NCBI RefSeq assembly: GCF_900607225.1
Contig: NZ_LR027842.1
Span: 2,794,363-2,858,362 of the forward strand
Length of the DNA: 64,000 bases
Reading direction: 5' to 3'
DNA from: [Pseudopropionibacterium] massiliense
GTDB taxonomy: Bacteria; Actinomycetota; Actinomycetes; Propionibacteriales; Propionibacteriaceae
Shown here: piece after piece, positions 14,058 to 23,197 of the stretch
Numbering within the stretch: the stretch's first letter is position 1
Layout: the number at the start of each line of letters is the position of its first letter
Translations under genes and position numbers: made by a program
The notes under the pieces: model-generated
Told to the model about the DNA's origin: nothing
Seen by the model: the letters and a program-made list of their open reading frames with translations, nothing else
Databases searched by the model: none

Positions 14058-17000
14058 TCACCCGGTCCGAAGCCACTCGGCGACGGGGGCGAGTGCGTCC
14101 GCGTAGTCGGGGTCGCGGCCAAGGGTGTGGACGCATCGCCGGAAGCTCTCCCGGTCATCCGGGTTCGCGATTGTGCCGATCAGGTCGAGGTATCGTTTCC
14201 CTTCCTCGGGGTGGCCGGTGAGGTAGGCACAGAGCGTCGCTGCGAATCTGCCGTGCGGGGTGGCTTCGGCGAGATCCGGGCGGACCCGCAGGGCGCAGTG
14301 CATTCCTGGGACGTTGGCCGCGTCGATGAAATCCCGGATCGCGTCGTCGGCGTCATCCAGGTCTTCGGCGACGTCATAGGCGAGATCCACCGAGGACACG
14401 GTTGCCAAGTCCAGCAGGGCCAGGAGGGACTCGCGTTCCTCGTCGGGCAGGCCGAGCCTCTGAAGCACTTCACGGCAGTGTGGGTTGCCCGCCATGTTTT
14501 GGTGTTTCTTCAGGTATTGGCGTCCCTTCCGGTCGGCATGGGCGGTCCGCCAGCCAATGACCAGGGCCCCGGCCTCGTAAATAGCCTGCCTCTCGGACAG
14601 GACGGGTTCGAGTCCCTGTTCGGCGATCGCCTCCACGATGCCAGCCAGAGTGGACATCTCGGGGACATCGACGTACCTCTTCGCCGCCGCCCGGACGAGG
14701 GCCACGTCGTCCTCGGTGGGCGCGGGCCAAGCGGAGCGCAGCAGCCGGGCCTGGTCGTCCCAGTTCGTACACTGGAGCCAGGCATGCAGCGTTTCGAGGT
14801 GTTCGCTCAGATCATAGATGGCCCAGTCCGGCAGTTTCTCCCACCACTTGGTGTGGATCGCGGCCTGCCATTTGCTGGCGGTCTCCGCGATGGCCCTTCG
14901 TACCTTTCCTAGCAGTCGTGGATCGTCCTGCGTATCGGCGAGTTCCGCTGCGTGACACAGGTCATCAACACCACCCGCTTCTCCCCGCCAGCGTGCCTTG
15001 GCAAGCCAGAGCCGGGCTTGGAGGCCGGTCGAGAAGCTCTCCGTTTCGTCGGTGAAGCAGCGCAGCGCCTCGTCGGCCACCCCGGTTTCGGTCAGGATGC
15101 GGGCGAGAGTGTTCAATGCCCTGACCAGATCGGCTTCAAACGCAGCCGCATTCCCCGCAGCAAGCCCACGATAAATCTCAACGGCCTCCCGAACAACCTC
15201 CAACGCACCCCCACGATCACCCACCTCAGACAAGCAATTGGAGAGATTATTCAACGACGTCGCCAAGTCCGGGCTGAACGCAGCAGCATTCCCCGCAGCG
15301 AGCCCACGCTGAATCTCAACGGCTTCCCGCACCGCCTTCAACGCATCCTCGAGATCACCCACCTCAGACAAGCAATTGGAGAGATTATTCAACGACGTCG
15401 CCAAGTCCGGGCTGAACGCAGCAGCATTCCCCGCAGCGAGCCCACGCTGAATCTCAACGGCTTCCCGCACCGCCTTCAACGCATCCTCGCGATAACCCAC
15501 CCCAGACAACATGACAGAAAGATTGCTCAACGAGTCCGCCAGATCGGGGTTGAATACGGTAGGATTTTTCTCGGCAAGCCCACGCCGAATCCCAACGGCC
15601 TCCCGCACCGCCTTCAACGCACCTTCGCGATAACCCACCCCAGACAACATGACAGAAAGATTGCTCAACGAGTCCGCCAGATCAGGGTTGAATACGGTCG
15701 GATTTTTCTCGGCAAGCCCACGCCGAATCTCAACGGCTTCCCAAATCGCATTCAACGCACCCACACGATCACCCACCTCAAACAACCGAATAGACAGATT
15801 GTTCAATGATGCCGCCAGATCAGGGTTGAATACGGTCGGATTTTTCTCGGCAAGCCCACGCCGAATCTCAACGGCTTCCCAAATCGCATTCAACGCACCC
15901 ACACGGTCGCCTACCTCAAACAACCGAATAGACAGATTGTTCAATGATGCCGCCAGATCAGGGTTGAATACGGTCGGATTTTTCTCGGCAAGCCCACGCC
16001 GAATCTCAACGGCTTCCCAAATCGCATTCAACGCACCCACACGGTCGCCTACCTCAAACAACCGAATAGACAGATTGTTCAATGATGCCGCCAAATCGGG
16101 GTTGAACGCAGCCCGATTCTTCATGGCAAGCCTGTGTCTAATCTCAACGGCCTCCCGCGCTGCTTTCAATGCATCCTCGCGATCACCCATCTTAGACAAC
16201 ATAACAGAAAGATTGTTCAACGACGTCGCCAGATCAGGATTGAACGCAGCCCGATTCTTCTTGGCAAGTCCACGCCGAATCTCAACGGCCTCCCGCACCG
16301 CTTTCACCGCACCCTCGCGATCACCCATCTTAGACAAGCAAACGGAAAGATTGCTCAACGCCCTTGCCAGATCGGGGTTGAACGCAGTCGGATTTTTCTT
16401 AGCAAGTCCACGCCGAATCTCAACGGCCTCCCGCACCGCTTTCACCGCACCCGCACGATCGCCCACCTCAGACAAGCAACCGGAAAGATTGCTCAACGCC
16501 CCTGCCAAGACCGGCTTGAACACGGTAGGATTTTTCTCGGCAAGCCCACGCCGAATCTCAACGGCTTCCCGCACCACATTCACCGCACCCGCACGATCAC
16601 CCACCTCAGGCAACATGACAGAAAGATTGCTCAACACCCCTGCCAAATCAGGGTTGAACGCAGCAGCATTCTCCTCAGCGAGCCCACGATAAATCCCGAC
16701 AGCCTCCCGCGCCGCTTTCACCGCATCCTCACGATCACCCACCTCGAACAACCGAATAGACAGGTTACTTAACGACATTGCCAGATCCGGGTTGAACGCC
16801 GCCGGGCTCTCCTCGGCAGGCCCACGATAAATCCCGACAGCCTCCCGCGCCGCTTTCACCGCACCCACACGATCACCCACCTCAAACAAGCAACCAGAGA
16901 GATTGTTCAACGACATCGCCAAGAGCGGATTGAACGCAGCAGCATTCTCCTCAGCGAGCCCACGATAAATCCCGACAGCCTCCCGCGCCGCTTTCACCGC

Positions 17001-19652
17001 ACCCTCGCAATCACCCAACTCAGACAAGCAGCCAGACAGATTGTTCAATGATGCCGCCAAATCGGGGTTGAACGCAGCCCGATTCTTCTTGGCAAGCCTG
17101 TGTCTAATCTCAACGGCCTCCCGCGCTGCTTTCAATGCATCCTCGCGATCACCCATCTTAGACAACATAACAGAAAGATTGTTCAACGACGTCGCCAGAT
17201 CAGGATTGAACGCAGCCCGATTCTTCTTGGCAAGTCCACGCCGAATCTCAACGGCCTCCCGCACCGCTTTCACCGCACCCTCGCGATCACCCATCTTAGA
17301 CAAGCAACCGGAAAGATTGCTCAACGCCCTTGCCAGATCGGGGTTGAACGCAGTCGGATTTTTCTTAGCAAGTCCACGCCGAATCTCAACGGCCTCCCGC
17401 ACCGCTTTCACCGCACCCGCACGATCGCCCACCTCAGACAACCGACCAGAAAGATTGTTCATATAGGCCGCCCGCTCGGCGGGGTTCATGTCCTTTTCTT
17501 GGTCACGAATCATTGCCGCCACAGCGACGCCGCGCAGATACGCATGTCCCAGTGGAATCGAGTTGGCTATTTCGGCTGCCGGAATATCCATTCCACCTTT
17601 CAAGGCGTCCTCCAGGGCTGGGACGAAGGGACCTCCCTGCCTGAGCGCGGCTTCCAGACCGCTCGCCCACAGGTGTGTCCGGCAGCGTAGGGCGGAATGC
17701 GCGAGCTGCTCTGCGGGAGCGTCCCCCTGGGAGGTGCATCTTGTTATGGCTTCACACGCGTGTTTGCTCTGGGCCTTGTGGGCTTCGGCTCTCCGGGTGA
17801 TCGCTGGTGGGCAGGTGGTCTCGTTCAGGCGTGAATCACTCAGCGGGTCGGGTGGTAGCACCTTGTCCAGCAGTTCCTCGGGGACATCGAGGGTTTCACC
17901 ATCGTCTACGAAGACTTCAACGACGAGTTTCTCGGCCACCGGGTCGGGGCGTAGGACATACGCCTCGCCCGGGTCCGCGAGCACCGTCGACAGAAGCTCC
18001 GCGTAGGTTTTGCGGAGGTTGATGTCGCTCCAGTCGGGTAGGCGCGACAACACATCGGTCGTCTCGGGGACCGTGCGTGGCCCTATCAGGCTCAGCACCG
18101 CAGCACTGGTCCTCAGCGTGGCCTCGGACACCTTGGCCATTCCCTGTCGCGCCGCCTCGTCCTGCCAGTACTCGATCTCGCGCCTCAGAATGTCCTCGTA
18201 CAGTCGCTCCCGCGAACTCGGCAGGTCGGCGGTGTCGACCTCGGATGCAATCAGCCAGCCGTGGAGCACGAAGTCAAGGGTTGTCCACCGCGAGTTCTGC
18301 GGGATTTCCACATCGGTCGGTTCGGGTGTTTCCAAGTATCGGGCGAATCTCTTCGCCGCCTTCTTGGCCATCCTGCTGCTGATCTCTGCCTGGCGGGGAA
18401 GCTCAACCCTGAACAGCCCTTGCGCCATGGCCCCCGAAAGCGCATCGTCTTCGAGCAGGTCATCGAGCCATGCGCCTGCGGAACGCGCGGTAAGGACCAC
18501 CCGGGTGGGTGCGCCCCGTTCACGGAGACGGCGGAGTAGTCGGGTGAGTTCTTCTTTATGGGATTCTTCGGCGTAGTCCAGCACCAGTAGCAGGTGTGAT
18601 TCCACCCTGGTGAGCCAGGTCAGTTCCGCCTCGCTCAGCTCGGCGGATTTCGGAATGAATCCTGCCACCCAGCCGTTTTTCTCCAGGTTCGAGCACAACT
18701 CGGCGGCAAGCCGGGTCTTGCCCGACCCGCCGACGCCGGTCACGACGGCCACGGCCAGATCCTCCCGACCCTCCCCCGGCTGTTTATTGGCCCAGTCGGT
18801 GAGCTCCGTCAGGTTGTCGCGACCCGTGAAGGGCACTATTCCCGTGCGGGCCTTGATCAGCTGCAGCGGGCTTCGCGTGGCACCCGGAGCGGGTTTCAGG
18901 TAACCCGGTTCGAGCACCCGTGCCCGCGGTGGTTCGAAGATCGAGTGGGGGGCCTCCATGGTTCCGCGCAGCGCCCCGATGTCGACGCACACGTCCCAGT
19001 CCCAGCCCGTTTCGCCGGTCAGGAAGTCCGCTCCCCTGCTCGCCGCCGATTCCCAGTCGCCGAGCGGGGTTCCGTCCGGCTTGCGGGAGGCCTGCTGCAC
19101 GTCGATAGCCAGCAGCTCACCAGAGCCGGTTGCTGTCCGGTAGACCATCGCCTTCAAGGGCATGTCGTCGAGCAGGAAGGGTTCGTGCACCACCTCACTG
19201 TCCGCGATCGGTTCGGGTCGTCCACTTGCCGACCACGTCCTGTTACGGGGGATGAGGACGATGCTGTGACGGTCCTTGCTCGATTTGATTACCGTCAGGA
19301 TCATGGGGTGCAGCCCGGCGTCCAGGGCGGCGCTGCTGAAGGCCACGCACAGGTCGAGGCAGGTGCCCTGCCCCGAGGCGCGGAACACCTCCTCCACGGG
19401 GCGAACGAACTGGACACCGGGCTGGCTGTCCGCGGGTTCCAGCACGTACCTGATGCCCAGCCTCGCCATGAGCTCGAAGATCGCCTTCGCCTTGTCCGCG
19501 GCCGGGCGGCCGTCCGGGCCGGGGAGTTCGTGACGATTCCTCGACGGGATCATGTGGGTGACGGCGCCGGTGGGCACGTACTCGGCCAGCCGGGCGGGAT
19601 CCGCGCCGCTGTACCAGACGGCGCGCCGGATCATCGATTCATGCGGAGACAT
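14058..19652 (-). CDS. giant transglutaminase-like / STAND P-loop NTPase / tetratricopeptide-repeat protein
   Basis: 1864 residues. Residues 1-235 resemble a transglutaminase-like fold, with candidate catalytic Cys98 (GQGTCLDLC), His129 (DRHSIVLI) and Asp184 (LAIDVQ). Residues 270-720 are a STAND/NB-ARC-like ATPase, with Walker A GVGGSGKT at 306-313 and Walker B LLLVLDYAE at 355-363. Residues about 729-1525 contain 18 tandem TPR-like units of 46 residues (NNLSxxLSEVGDRxGALKAVREAVEIRRGLAEKN type), the last one degenerate. The C-terminal 340 residues are helical and unassigned. STAND proteins of this shape are sensor switches in apoptosis-like, signalling or anti-phage systems; here the enzymatic domain would be the output. 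ATG 19652 overlaps the lipase stop by 14 bases. The function itself is not known. Confidence 0.8.
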   Translation of the reverse strand: MSPHESMIRRAVWYSGADPARLAEYVPTGAVTHMIPSRNRHELPGPDGRPAADKAKAIFELMARLGIRYVLEPADSQPGVQFVRPVEEVFRASGQGTCLDLCVAFSSAALDAGLHPMILTVIKSSKDRHSIVLIPRNRTWSASGRPEPIADSEVVHEPFLLDDMPLKAMVYRTATGSGELLAIDVQQASRKPDGTPLGDWESAASRGADFLTGETGWDWDVCVDIGALRGTMEAPHSIFEPPRARVLEPGYLKPAPGATRSPLQLIKARTGIVPFTGRDNLTELTDWANKQPGEGREDLAVAVVTGVGGSGKTRLAAELCSNLEKNGWVAGFIPKSAELSEAELTWLTRVESHLLLVLDYAEESHKEELTRLLRRLRERGAPTRVVLTARSAGAWLDDLLEDDALSGAMAQGLFRVELPRQAEISSRMAKKAAKRFARYLETPEPTDVEIPQNSRWTTLDFVLHGWLIASEVDTADLPSSRERLYEDILRREIEYWQDEAARQGMAKVSEATLRTSAAVLSLIGPRTVPETTDVLSRLPDWSDINLRKTYAELLSTVLADPGEAYVLRPDPVAEKLVVEVFVDDGETLDVPEELLDKVLPPDPLSDSRLNETTCPPAITRRAEAHKAQSKHACEAITRCTSQGDAPAEQLAHSALRCRTHLWASGLEAALRQGGPFVPALEDALKGGMDIPAAEIANSIPLGHAYLRGVAVAAMIRDQEKDMNPAERAAYMNNLSGRLSEVGDRAGAVKAVREAVEIRRGLAKKNPTAFNPDLARALSNLSGCLSKMGDREGAVKAVREAVEIRRGLAKKNRAAFNPDLATSLNNLSVMLSKMGDREDALKAAREAVEIRHRLAKKNRAAFNPDLAASLNNLSGCLSELGDCEGAVKAAREAVGIYRGLAEENAAAFNPLLAMSLNNLSGCLFEVGDRVGAVKAAREAVGIYRGPAEESPAAFNPDLAMSLSNLSIRLFEVGDREDAVKAAREAVGIYRGLAEENAAAFNPDLAGVLSNLSVMLPEVGDRAGAVNVVREAVEIRRGLAEKNPTVFKPVLAGALSNLSGCLSEVGDRAGAVKAVREAVEIRRGLAKKNPTAFNPDLARALSNLSVCLSKMGDREGAVKAVREAVEIRRGLAKKNRAAFNPDLATSLNNLSVMLSKMGDREDALKAAREAVEIRHRLAMKNRAAFNPDLAASLNNLSIRLFEVGDRVGALNAIWEAVEIRRGLAEKNPTVFNPDLAASLNNLSIRLFEVGDRVGALNAIWEAVEIRRGLAEKNPTVFNPDLAASLNNLSIRLFEVGDRVGALNAIWEAVEIRRGLAEKNPTVFNPDLADSLSNLSVMLSGVGYREGALKAVREAVGIRRGLAEKNPTVFNPDLADSLSNLSVMLSGVGYREDALKAVREAVEIQRGLAAGNAAAFSPDLATSLNNLSNCLSEVGDLEDALKAVREAVEIQRGLAAGNAAAFSPDLATSLNNLSNCLSEVGDRGGALEVVREAVEIYRGLAAGNAAAFEADLVRALNTLARILTETGVADEALRCFTDETESFSTGLQARLWLAKARWRGEAGGVDDLCHAAELADTQDDPRLLGKVRRAIAETASKWQAAIHTKWWEKLPDWAIYDLSEHLETLHAWLQCTNWDDQARLLRSAWPAPTEDDVALVRAAAKRYVDVPEMSTLAGIVEAIAEQGLEPVLSERQAIYEAGALVIGWRTAHADRKGRQYLKKHQNMAGNPHCREVLQRLGLPDEERESLLALLDLATVSSVDLAYDVAEDLDDADDAIRDFIDAANVPGMHCALRVRPDLAEATPHGRFAATLCAYLTGHPEEGKRYLDLIGTIANPDDRESFRRCVHTLGRDPDYADALAPVAEWLRTG
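15080..17466. repeat. 138-bp tandem repeat array encoding the TPR units
   Basis: Eighteen units with a 138-bp period encode 46-residue TPR-like repeats. Two neighbouring units (15806-15943 and 15944-16081) are identical at DNA level, and a stretch of about 397 bp at 16081 is repeated at 17047 with only two differences, an offset of exactly seven units. Long open frames on the other strand here are shadows of the repeats. Confidence 0.9.
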
Positions 19653-21036
19653 CGACGGCTCCGATCTTGGTTTGGATGCTCACTTCATTCAGGTCCGGGA
19701 CTTTCCTGAAGGTGACGTCCAGGAGGTTCAGACCGGCCTTCATGCCGGGCAGGTGGGCCACCCAACCATCACCGCTCCTGCTGACGTCCACCACATCCCC
19801 TGTAAGGGTCACCTGGATCTCGGGGTCTCCCGGGTCGGGCACATCCAGCCGGATGCCGACCTCGGTCGGCTGCCCCGCCGGGACCACATCATCGTGGTCG
19901 AGCAGCACGTAGGCCTCGTCCTCCTGCGCACCGCGCGAGGCGGGGGGCAGGCCGGGAAGTCCGAAACCCTCGACCTGAGCCCAGGCAGCCCTGTCCTCGA
20001 CGAGCTGGCCATGTCTGGCAGGGCTGCGTCTGGTGTCCTTCTTAGGACGCTGCCCGGTGTTCTCGTCCGCGTCGAGCCAGACCGGGAAGGCGCTGATCTT
20101 CGGCACCGTGCCATCGCCACCCTGCCAGTGCCGCGGCGCCCAGCCCGGCAGGTGGGACCAGTCCGGGGTCTCCTTGGAGCACACGAGCCGGTCGGCGACG
20201 ACCTCGGCCCGCGACAACGTCCCGTGACCCTCGCCGTAGAAGTGCGTCCACGCGGCCCGCAACACCGGATCCTCGACGAGCTCCCCGATCCGGGTGGCCA
20301 TCTCCTGGAACCGCTCGTAAGAGGTTTTCGCCCTACGACGGAAGCCCTCGCTGGCCAAGGAAAGGTTGTGCGGGTAGACATCGGCGCCGGCGTCCCGGAT
20401 CGTCTGATACTTCGGCACCAGGTCGTAGGTGGAGTCCCAGCCGCGCAGCACGCTGGTGGCCGCGTCAAGGGATAGCGACCCGAGCCGAACGCCGTTGATC
20501 AGCATGTCCAGCGCCTTCGTCGCCCCACGGAACGGTGTTCCCAGGGTGATGATGTGTTCGGTTACCTTGTAGCCGTCGAGCATGCCCCACCACCAAGCAG
20601 CGACCAACCCGCCCATCGAATGGGCGTAGATGACGACCCTGCGTTTCCGGTGCTCCAGCCGCCAGGCGATCTCCCTTCCCAGCGCCTCGGCGCTGCTCCA
20701 TATCGACTGCCGGAAATCGTAAGGAAAATTCACTATTGAAGCACCGGGGTCGACGTGGCGTGTGGGATGCGCGGTCGTGACGGTCTCCTGGAAAATGTAG
20801 GCAAGCCTTTTGGTGATTTTGCTGTAGCCGGGCACGAGCCAGAAGGGGGTGATGCGGAAGTCCGTGAACAGGCCGGTCGGCACGAGCGGGCGATCCATCG
20901 CCAAGTCCTCGGGACGGCACATCGCCTTCCCCACCGACCGCACGTCCGGTTTCCACGCCTTCTTCCCGCTCTCGTCGGCGAGAACACTGCCACCGATACC
21001 CGGAACGATGACAAAGAGATAATCGAGTTTCGTCAT
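19639..21036 (-). CDS. LCAT-like alpha/beta hydrolase (lipase/acyltransferase family)
   Basis: 465 residues. The N-terminus LFVIVPGIGGSVL supplies the oxyanion region, VVIYAHSMGGLVAAW the nucleophile elbow with Ser140, and HWQGGDGTVP a likely loop for the catalytic Asp, as in lecithin:cholesterol acyltransferase (LCAT)-type lipases. From about residue 370 a beta-rich C-terminal domain follows (EVGIRLDVPDPGDPEIQVTLTGDVV). No signal peptide is seen, so it should act in the cytoplasm. ATG 21036 has a GGAGG site; the stop overlaps the start of the giant STAND/TPR gene, so the two are co-expressed. A phospholipase acting on membranes under control of the STAND protein is a plausible but untested reading. 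Confidence 0.75.
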   Translation of the reverse strand: MTKLDYLFVIVPGIGGSVLADESGKKAWKPDVRSVGKAMCRPEDLAMDRPLVPTGLFTDFRITPFWLVPGYSKITKRLAYIFQETVTTAHPTRHVDPGASIVNFPYDFRQSIWSSAEALGREIAWRLEHRKRRVVIYAHSMGGLVAAWWWGMLDGYKVTEHIITLGTPFRGATKALDMLINGVRLGSLSLDAATSVLRGWDSTYDLVPKYQTIRDAGADVYPHNLSLASEGFRRRAKTSYERFQEMATRIGELVEDPVLRAAWTHFYGEGHGTLSRAEVVADRLVCSKETPDWSHLPGWAPRHWQGGDGTVPKISAFPVWLDADENTGQRPKKDTRRSPARHGQLVEDRAAWAQVEGFGLPGLPPASRGAQEDEAYVLLDHDDVVPAGQPTEVGIRLDVPDPGDPEIQVTLTGDVVDVSRSGDGWVAHLPGMKAGLNLLDVTFRKVPDLNEVSIQTKIGAVDVSA

Positions 21037-21122
21037 TGAAATAACCTCCGCCCACAGGGTAGCGAACTCGGCAGGGGAGGAACGGGGATCAGCAGAATTC
21101 CGTCGGCTGCTCGACGAGTGGT

Positions 21123-23126
21123 TCAGCCGGCCTCGGAAGTCGCTTTGCCCACCCACTCCCGCACGGGACGGAGCCTGTCCGCGTACACGGGCTCTACCTG
21201 GAGGGCCTCGACGCATCGCCGGAAGATGTCCAGGTCGTCCGGAGCCACACGGTCGCCGATCCCGGAAAGGTGGCGCTCTGCTTCCTCAGGGGCATCGGTG
21301 AGGCAGGCGTGGAGCGCCGCGGCGAACCTGCCGCAGGGGACGTGATCGGCGAGCTCCGGGCGGAGACGCAGGGCGCAGAGGATCGCGGAGACGTTGGCCT
21401 CGCCGATGAACCCCCGGACCGCCTCGTGGGCCTTCCCGGGACTCCCTGCGACGTCGTGGGCCTGCTCGGCTGAGGACACGGCGGCCAGAGCCAGCAGGAC
21501 CTCGATGTATATGAACTCTCCGTGCTCGATGTGCCCGGACTCCTTGTCGGGGAGGACGTCCCGGGAGTCTCGATCGGCTTCCGCGCGGGGTGGGGTGTCG
21601 GTGGCACGGGCCGGCACGTCGTCCCCTCGCGCGGCGGTTTCCTCGACGACCTCGCGCTGCAGATCGACGACCTCCCGAGCGGCGACCAGGGCCTCTGGGA
21701 AATCCCCCAGCTCCGCCAGTTGGGCGGCTAGAGCGGACAACGGCATGGCCAGAAACGGCCCGAAGGCCCTGCGGAGTTCGCCGGAAAGCCCCCGATACAC
21801 CTCGATGGTTTCACGGTGAATCCCTACGGCCTCCCGCAGCACCTCCACGGCTTGCGTAGGATTTCCCGCCTCCACCAGCCGGGCGGACCAACCGGCCAGC
21901 GACACAACCAGATGGGAGCCGAAAAACACGCGGAATTCTCCGGTGAGCTGACGATGAATCCGTACGACTTCTCTTTCCACATTCAGCGCGCCCGCGTGAT
22001 CCCCCACATCCCACAGGCGGGAGGCGAGATTGGCCAGGGGAAGAATCAGGCCTTGGTCCGTTGAATCCTCATCTGCGGGTTCGCGGTGAATTCGCACGGC
22101 TTTCTGGGCCATTTCCAGGGCGCCCACGCGATCTCCCGCATCGGCCAGGTGCGTGGAAAAACCGAGCAGGTTCATCGGCTCCCGGCTTGTTTCCAGGACA
22201 CGAGCGAGTGCCGCGACCGCGACACCGCGCAAGGCCGGATCCCCCGGCCAGATTGCGGCGAGAATCGTGATGGCGGGCAGATCCTCCCCGCCTTTCAACG
22301 CCTCCTCCAGTGCCGTGACGAACGGGCCTCCCTGACGCTGCGCGACGTCAAGGGCGGCCACCCACAGGTACGGCCGGTGATGCAGAACGGAACGCGCAAG
22401 GCGCACCGCGGCCGCTTCCCCCTGGGACGTGCACCGCGTGATCGCGTCGCACACCCGCTCGTCTTGGGCATCACGAGCATCGGTTTGCCCGGTTCCCAGC
22501 GTGGAGCACCCGGTGGCGCCCGATCCGGGGGCGCCGGGCGGCTCCGGCAGTACCTGGTCCAGCAGTTTCTCGGGATCCTCGCAGCCTTCACCGTCCACGA
22601 AGGTTGCGATGATCAGGTGCTCCGCGATCGACTCCGGGCGCAGAACGCGTTCTCCTGTGGGCCGCGACAGCATCTCGAACAGCAGCCGGGCATACCCCTC
22701 GGCGTCTGGCACGGCGCTGGCCTCCGGCAGACAGGACAGCACATCGCGGACTTCCTCCGGTGTGACGGGGCGAAGCAGGCTTAGCGTCGCCGCCGCAGTT
22801 CTCCACGTCGCCTCAGGGAGTTCCCCCAGTCCGCGCCTGATGGCCTCTGCCTGCCAGGCGAAGATCTCACGTCGCAGGATCTTGTCGTACGGTTCATCGC
22901 AATCGGCGAAGGGCATGGTTCCCGTGCGGGCGTCGATCGGCTGCATCGGACCCCGCTCGGTGTCCGGGGCGGGTTCCCGGCGGCCCGGTTCGAGCACTGG
23001 GCTGCGCGGTGGTTCGTGGGCCGAGCGGTCGTGGTCGCCCCTCAGATTGTCGGATCTCCGCCGCGTGCGCGCATACTTCAATTCCAGTCCGGCGACGATC
23101 CCCCTGATCCTCTCAGCACCTAACAT
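21123..23126 (-). CDS. truncated paralogue of the STAND/TPR protein, lacking the P-loop and transglutaminase core
   Basis: 667 residues homologous to the giant protein at 14058. Residues 38-75 (EPPRSPVLEPG ... DARTGTMPF) match giant residues 240-277, then the sequence jumps to DEPYDKILRREIFAWQAEA, matching giant residues about 484-500: some 205 residues carrying Walker A and B are missing without loss of frame. The post-ATPase region, a few diverged TPR units (around 350-520) and the C-terminal domain (RPELADHVPCGRFAAAL ... FRRCVEALQ) remain. The N-terminal catalytic domain is also gone. It is the first gene of the operon with the lipase, 86 bases upstream. It may be a decoy/regulatory subunit or a decaying copy. 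Confidence 0.7.
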   Translation of the reverse strand: MLGAERIRGIVAGLELKYARTRRRSDNLRGDHDRSAHEPPRSPVLEPGRREPAPDTERGPMQPIDARTGTMPFADCDEPYDKILRREIFAWQAEAIRRGLGELPEATWRTAAATLSLLRPVTPEEVRDVLSCLPEASAVPDAEGYARLLFEMLSRPTGERVLRPESIAEHLIIATFVDGEGCEDPEKLLDQVLPEPPGAPGSGATGCSTLGTGQTDARDAQDERVCDAITRCTSQGEAAAVRLARSVLHHRPYLWVAALDVAQRQGGPFVTALEEALKGGEDLPAITILAAIWPGDPALRGVAVAALARVLETSREPMNLLGFSTHLADAGDRVGALEMAQKAVRIHREPADEDSTDQGLILPLANLASRLWDVGDHAGALNVEREVVRIHRQLTGEFRVFFGSHLVVSLAGWSARLVEAGNPTQAVEVLREAVGIHRETIEVYRGLSGELRRAFGPFLAMPLSALAAQLAELGDFPEALVAAREVVDLQREVVEETAARGDDVPARATDTPPRAEADRDSRDVLPDKESGHIEHGEFIYIEVLLALAAVSSAEQAHDVAGSPGKAHEAVRGFIGEANVSAILCALRLRPELADHVPCGRFAAALHACLTDAPEEAERHLSGIGDRVAPDDLDIFRRCVEALQVEPVYADRLRPVREWVGKATSEAG

Positions 23127-23197
23127 CCCTTGATGCTAGTGACGCAGGAGGTCGTTCCTCCCTTTTCCGAATCCGGTTGAGCCATCCCCGTTCAATA
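23127..23197. promoter_or_regulatory. divergent promoter region of the STAND operon and the propeller gene
   Basis: Only about 70 bases separate the two divergent starts. I see no clear operator; GGTTGAGCCATCC in it resembles one end of the REP-like family. Confidence 0.3.

Noticed and set aside
15080..17466. CRISPR array
   Set aside because: The 138-bp units are coding, in frame and vary like TPR repeats; there are no unique spacers.
14952..17690. Series of long plus-strand open frames opposite the TPR array
   Set aside because: They are codon shadows of the 138-bp repeat, with repeated Ser/Arg/Asn-rich sequence, no start signals and no family resemblance.
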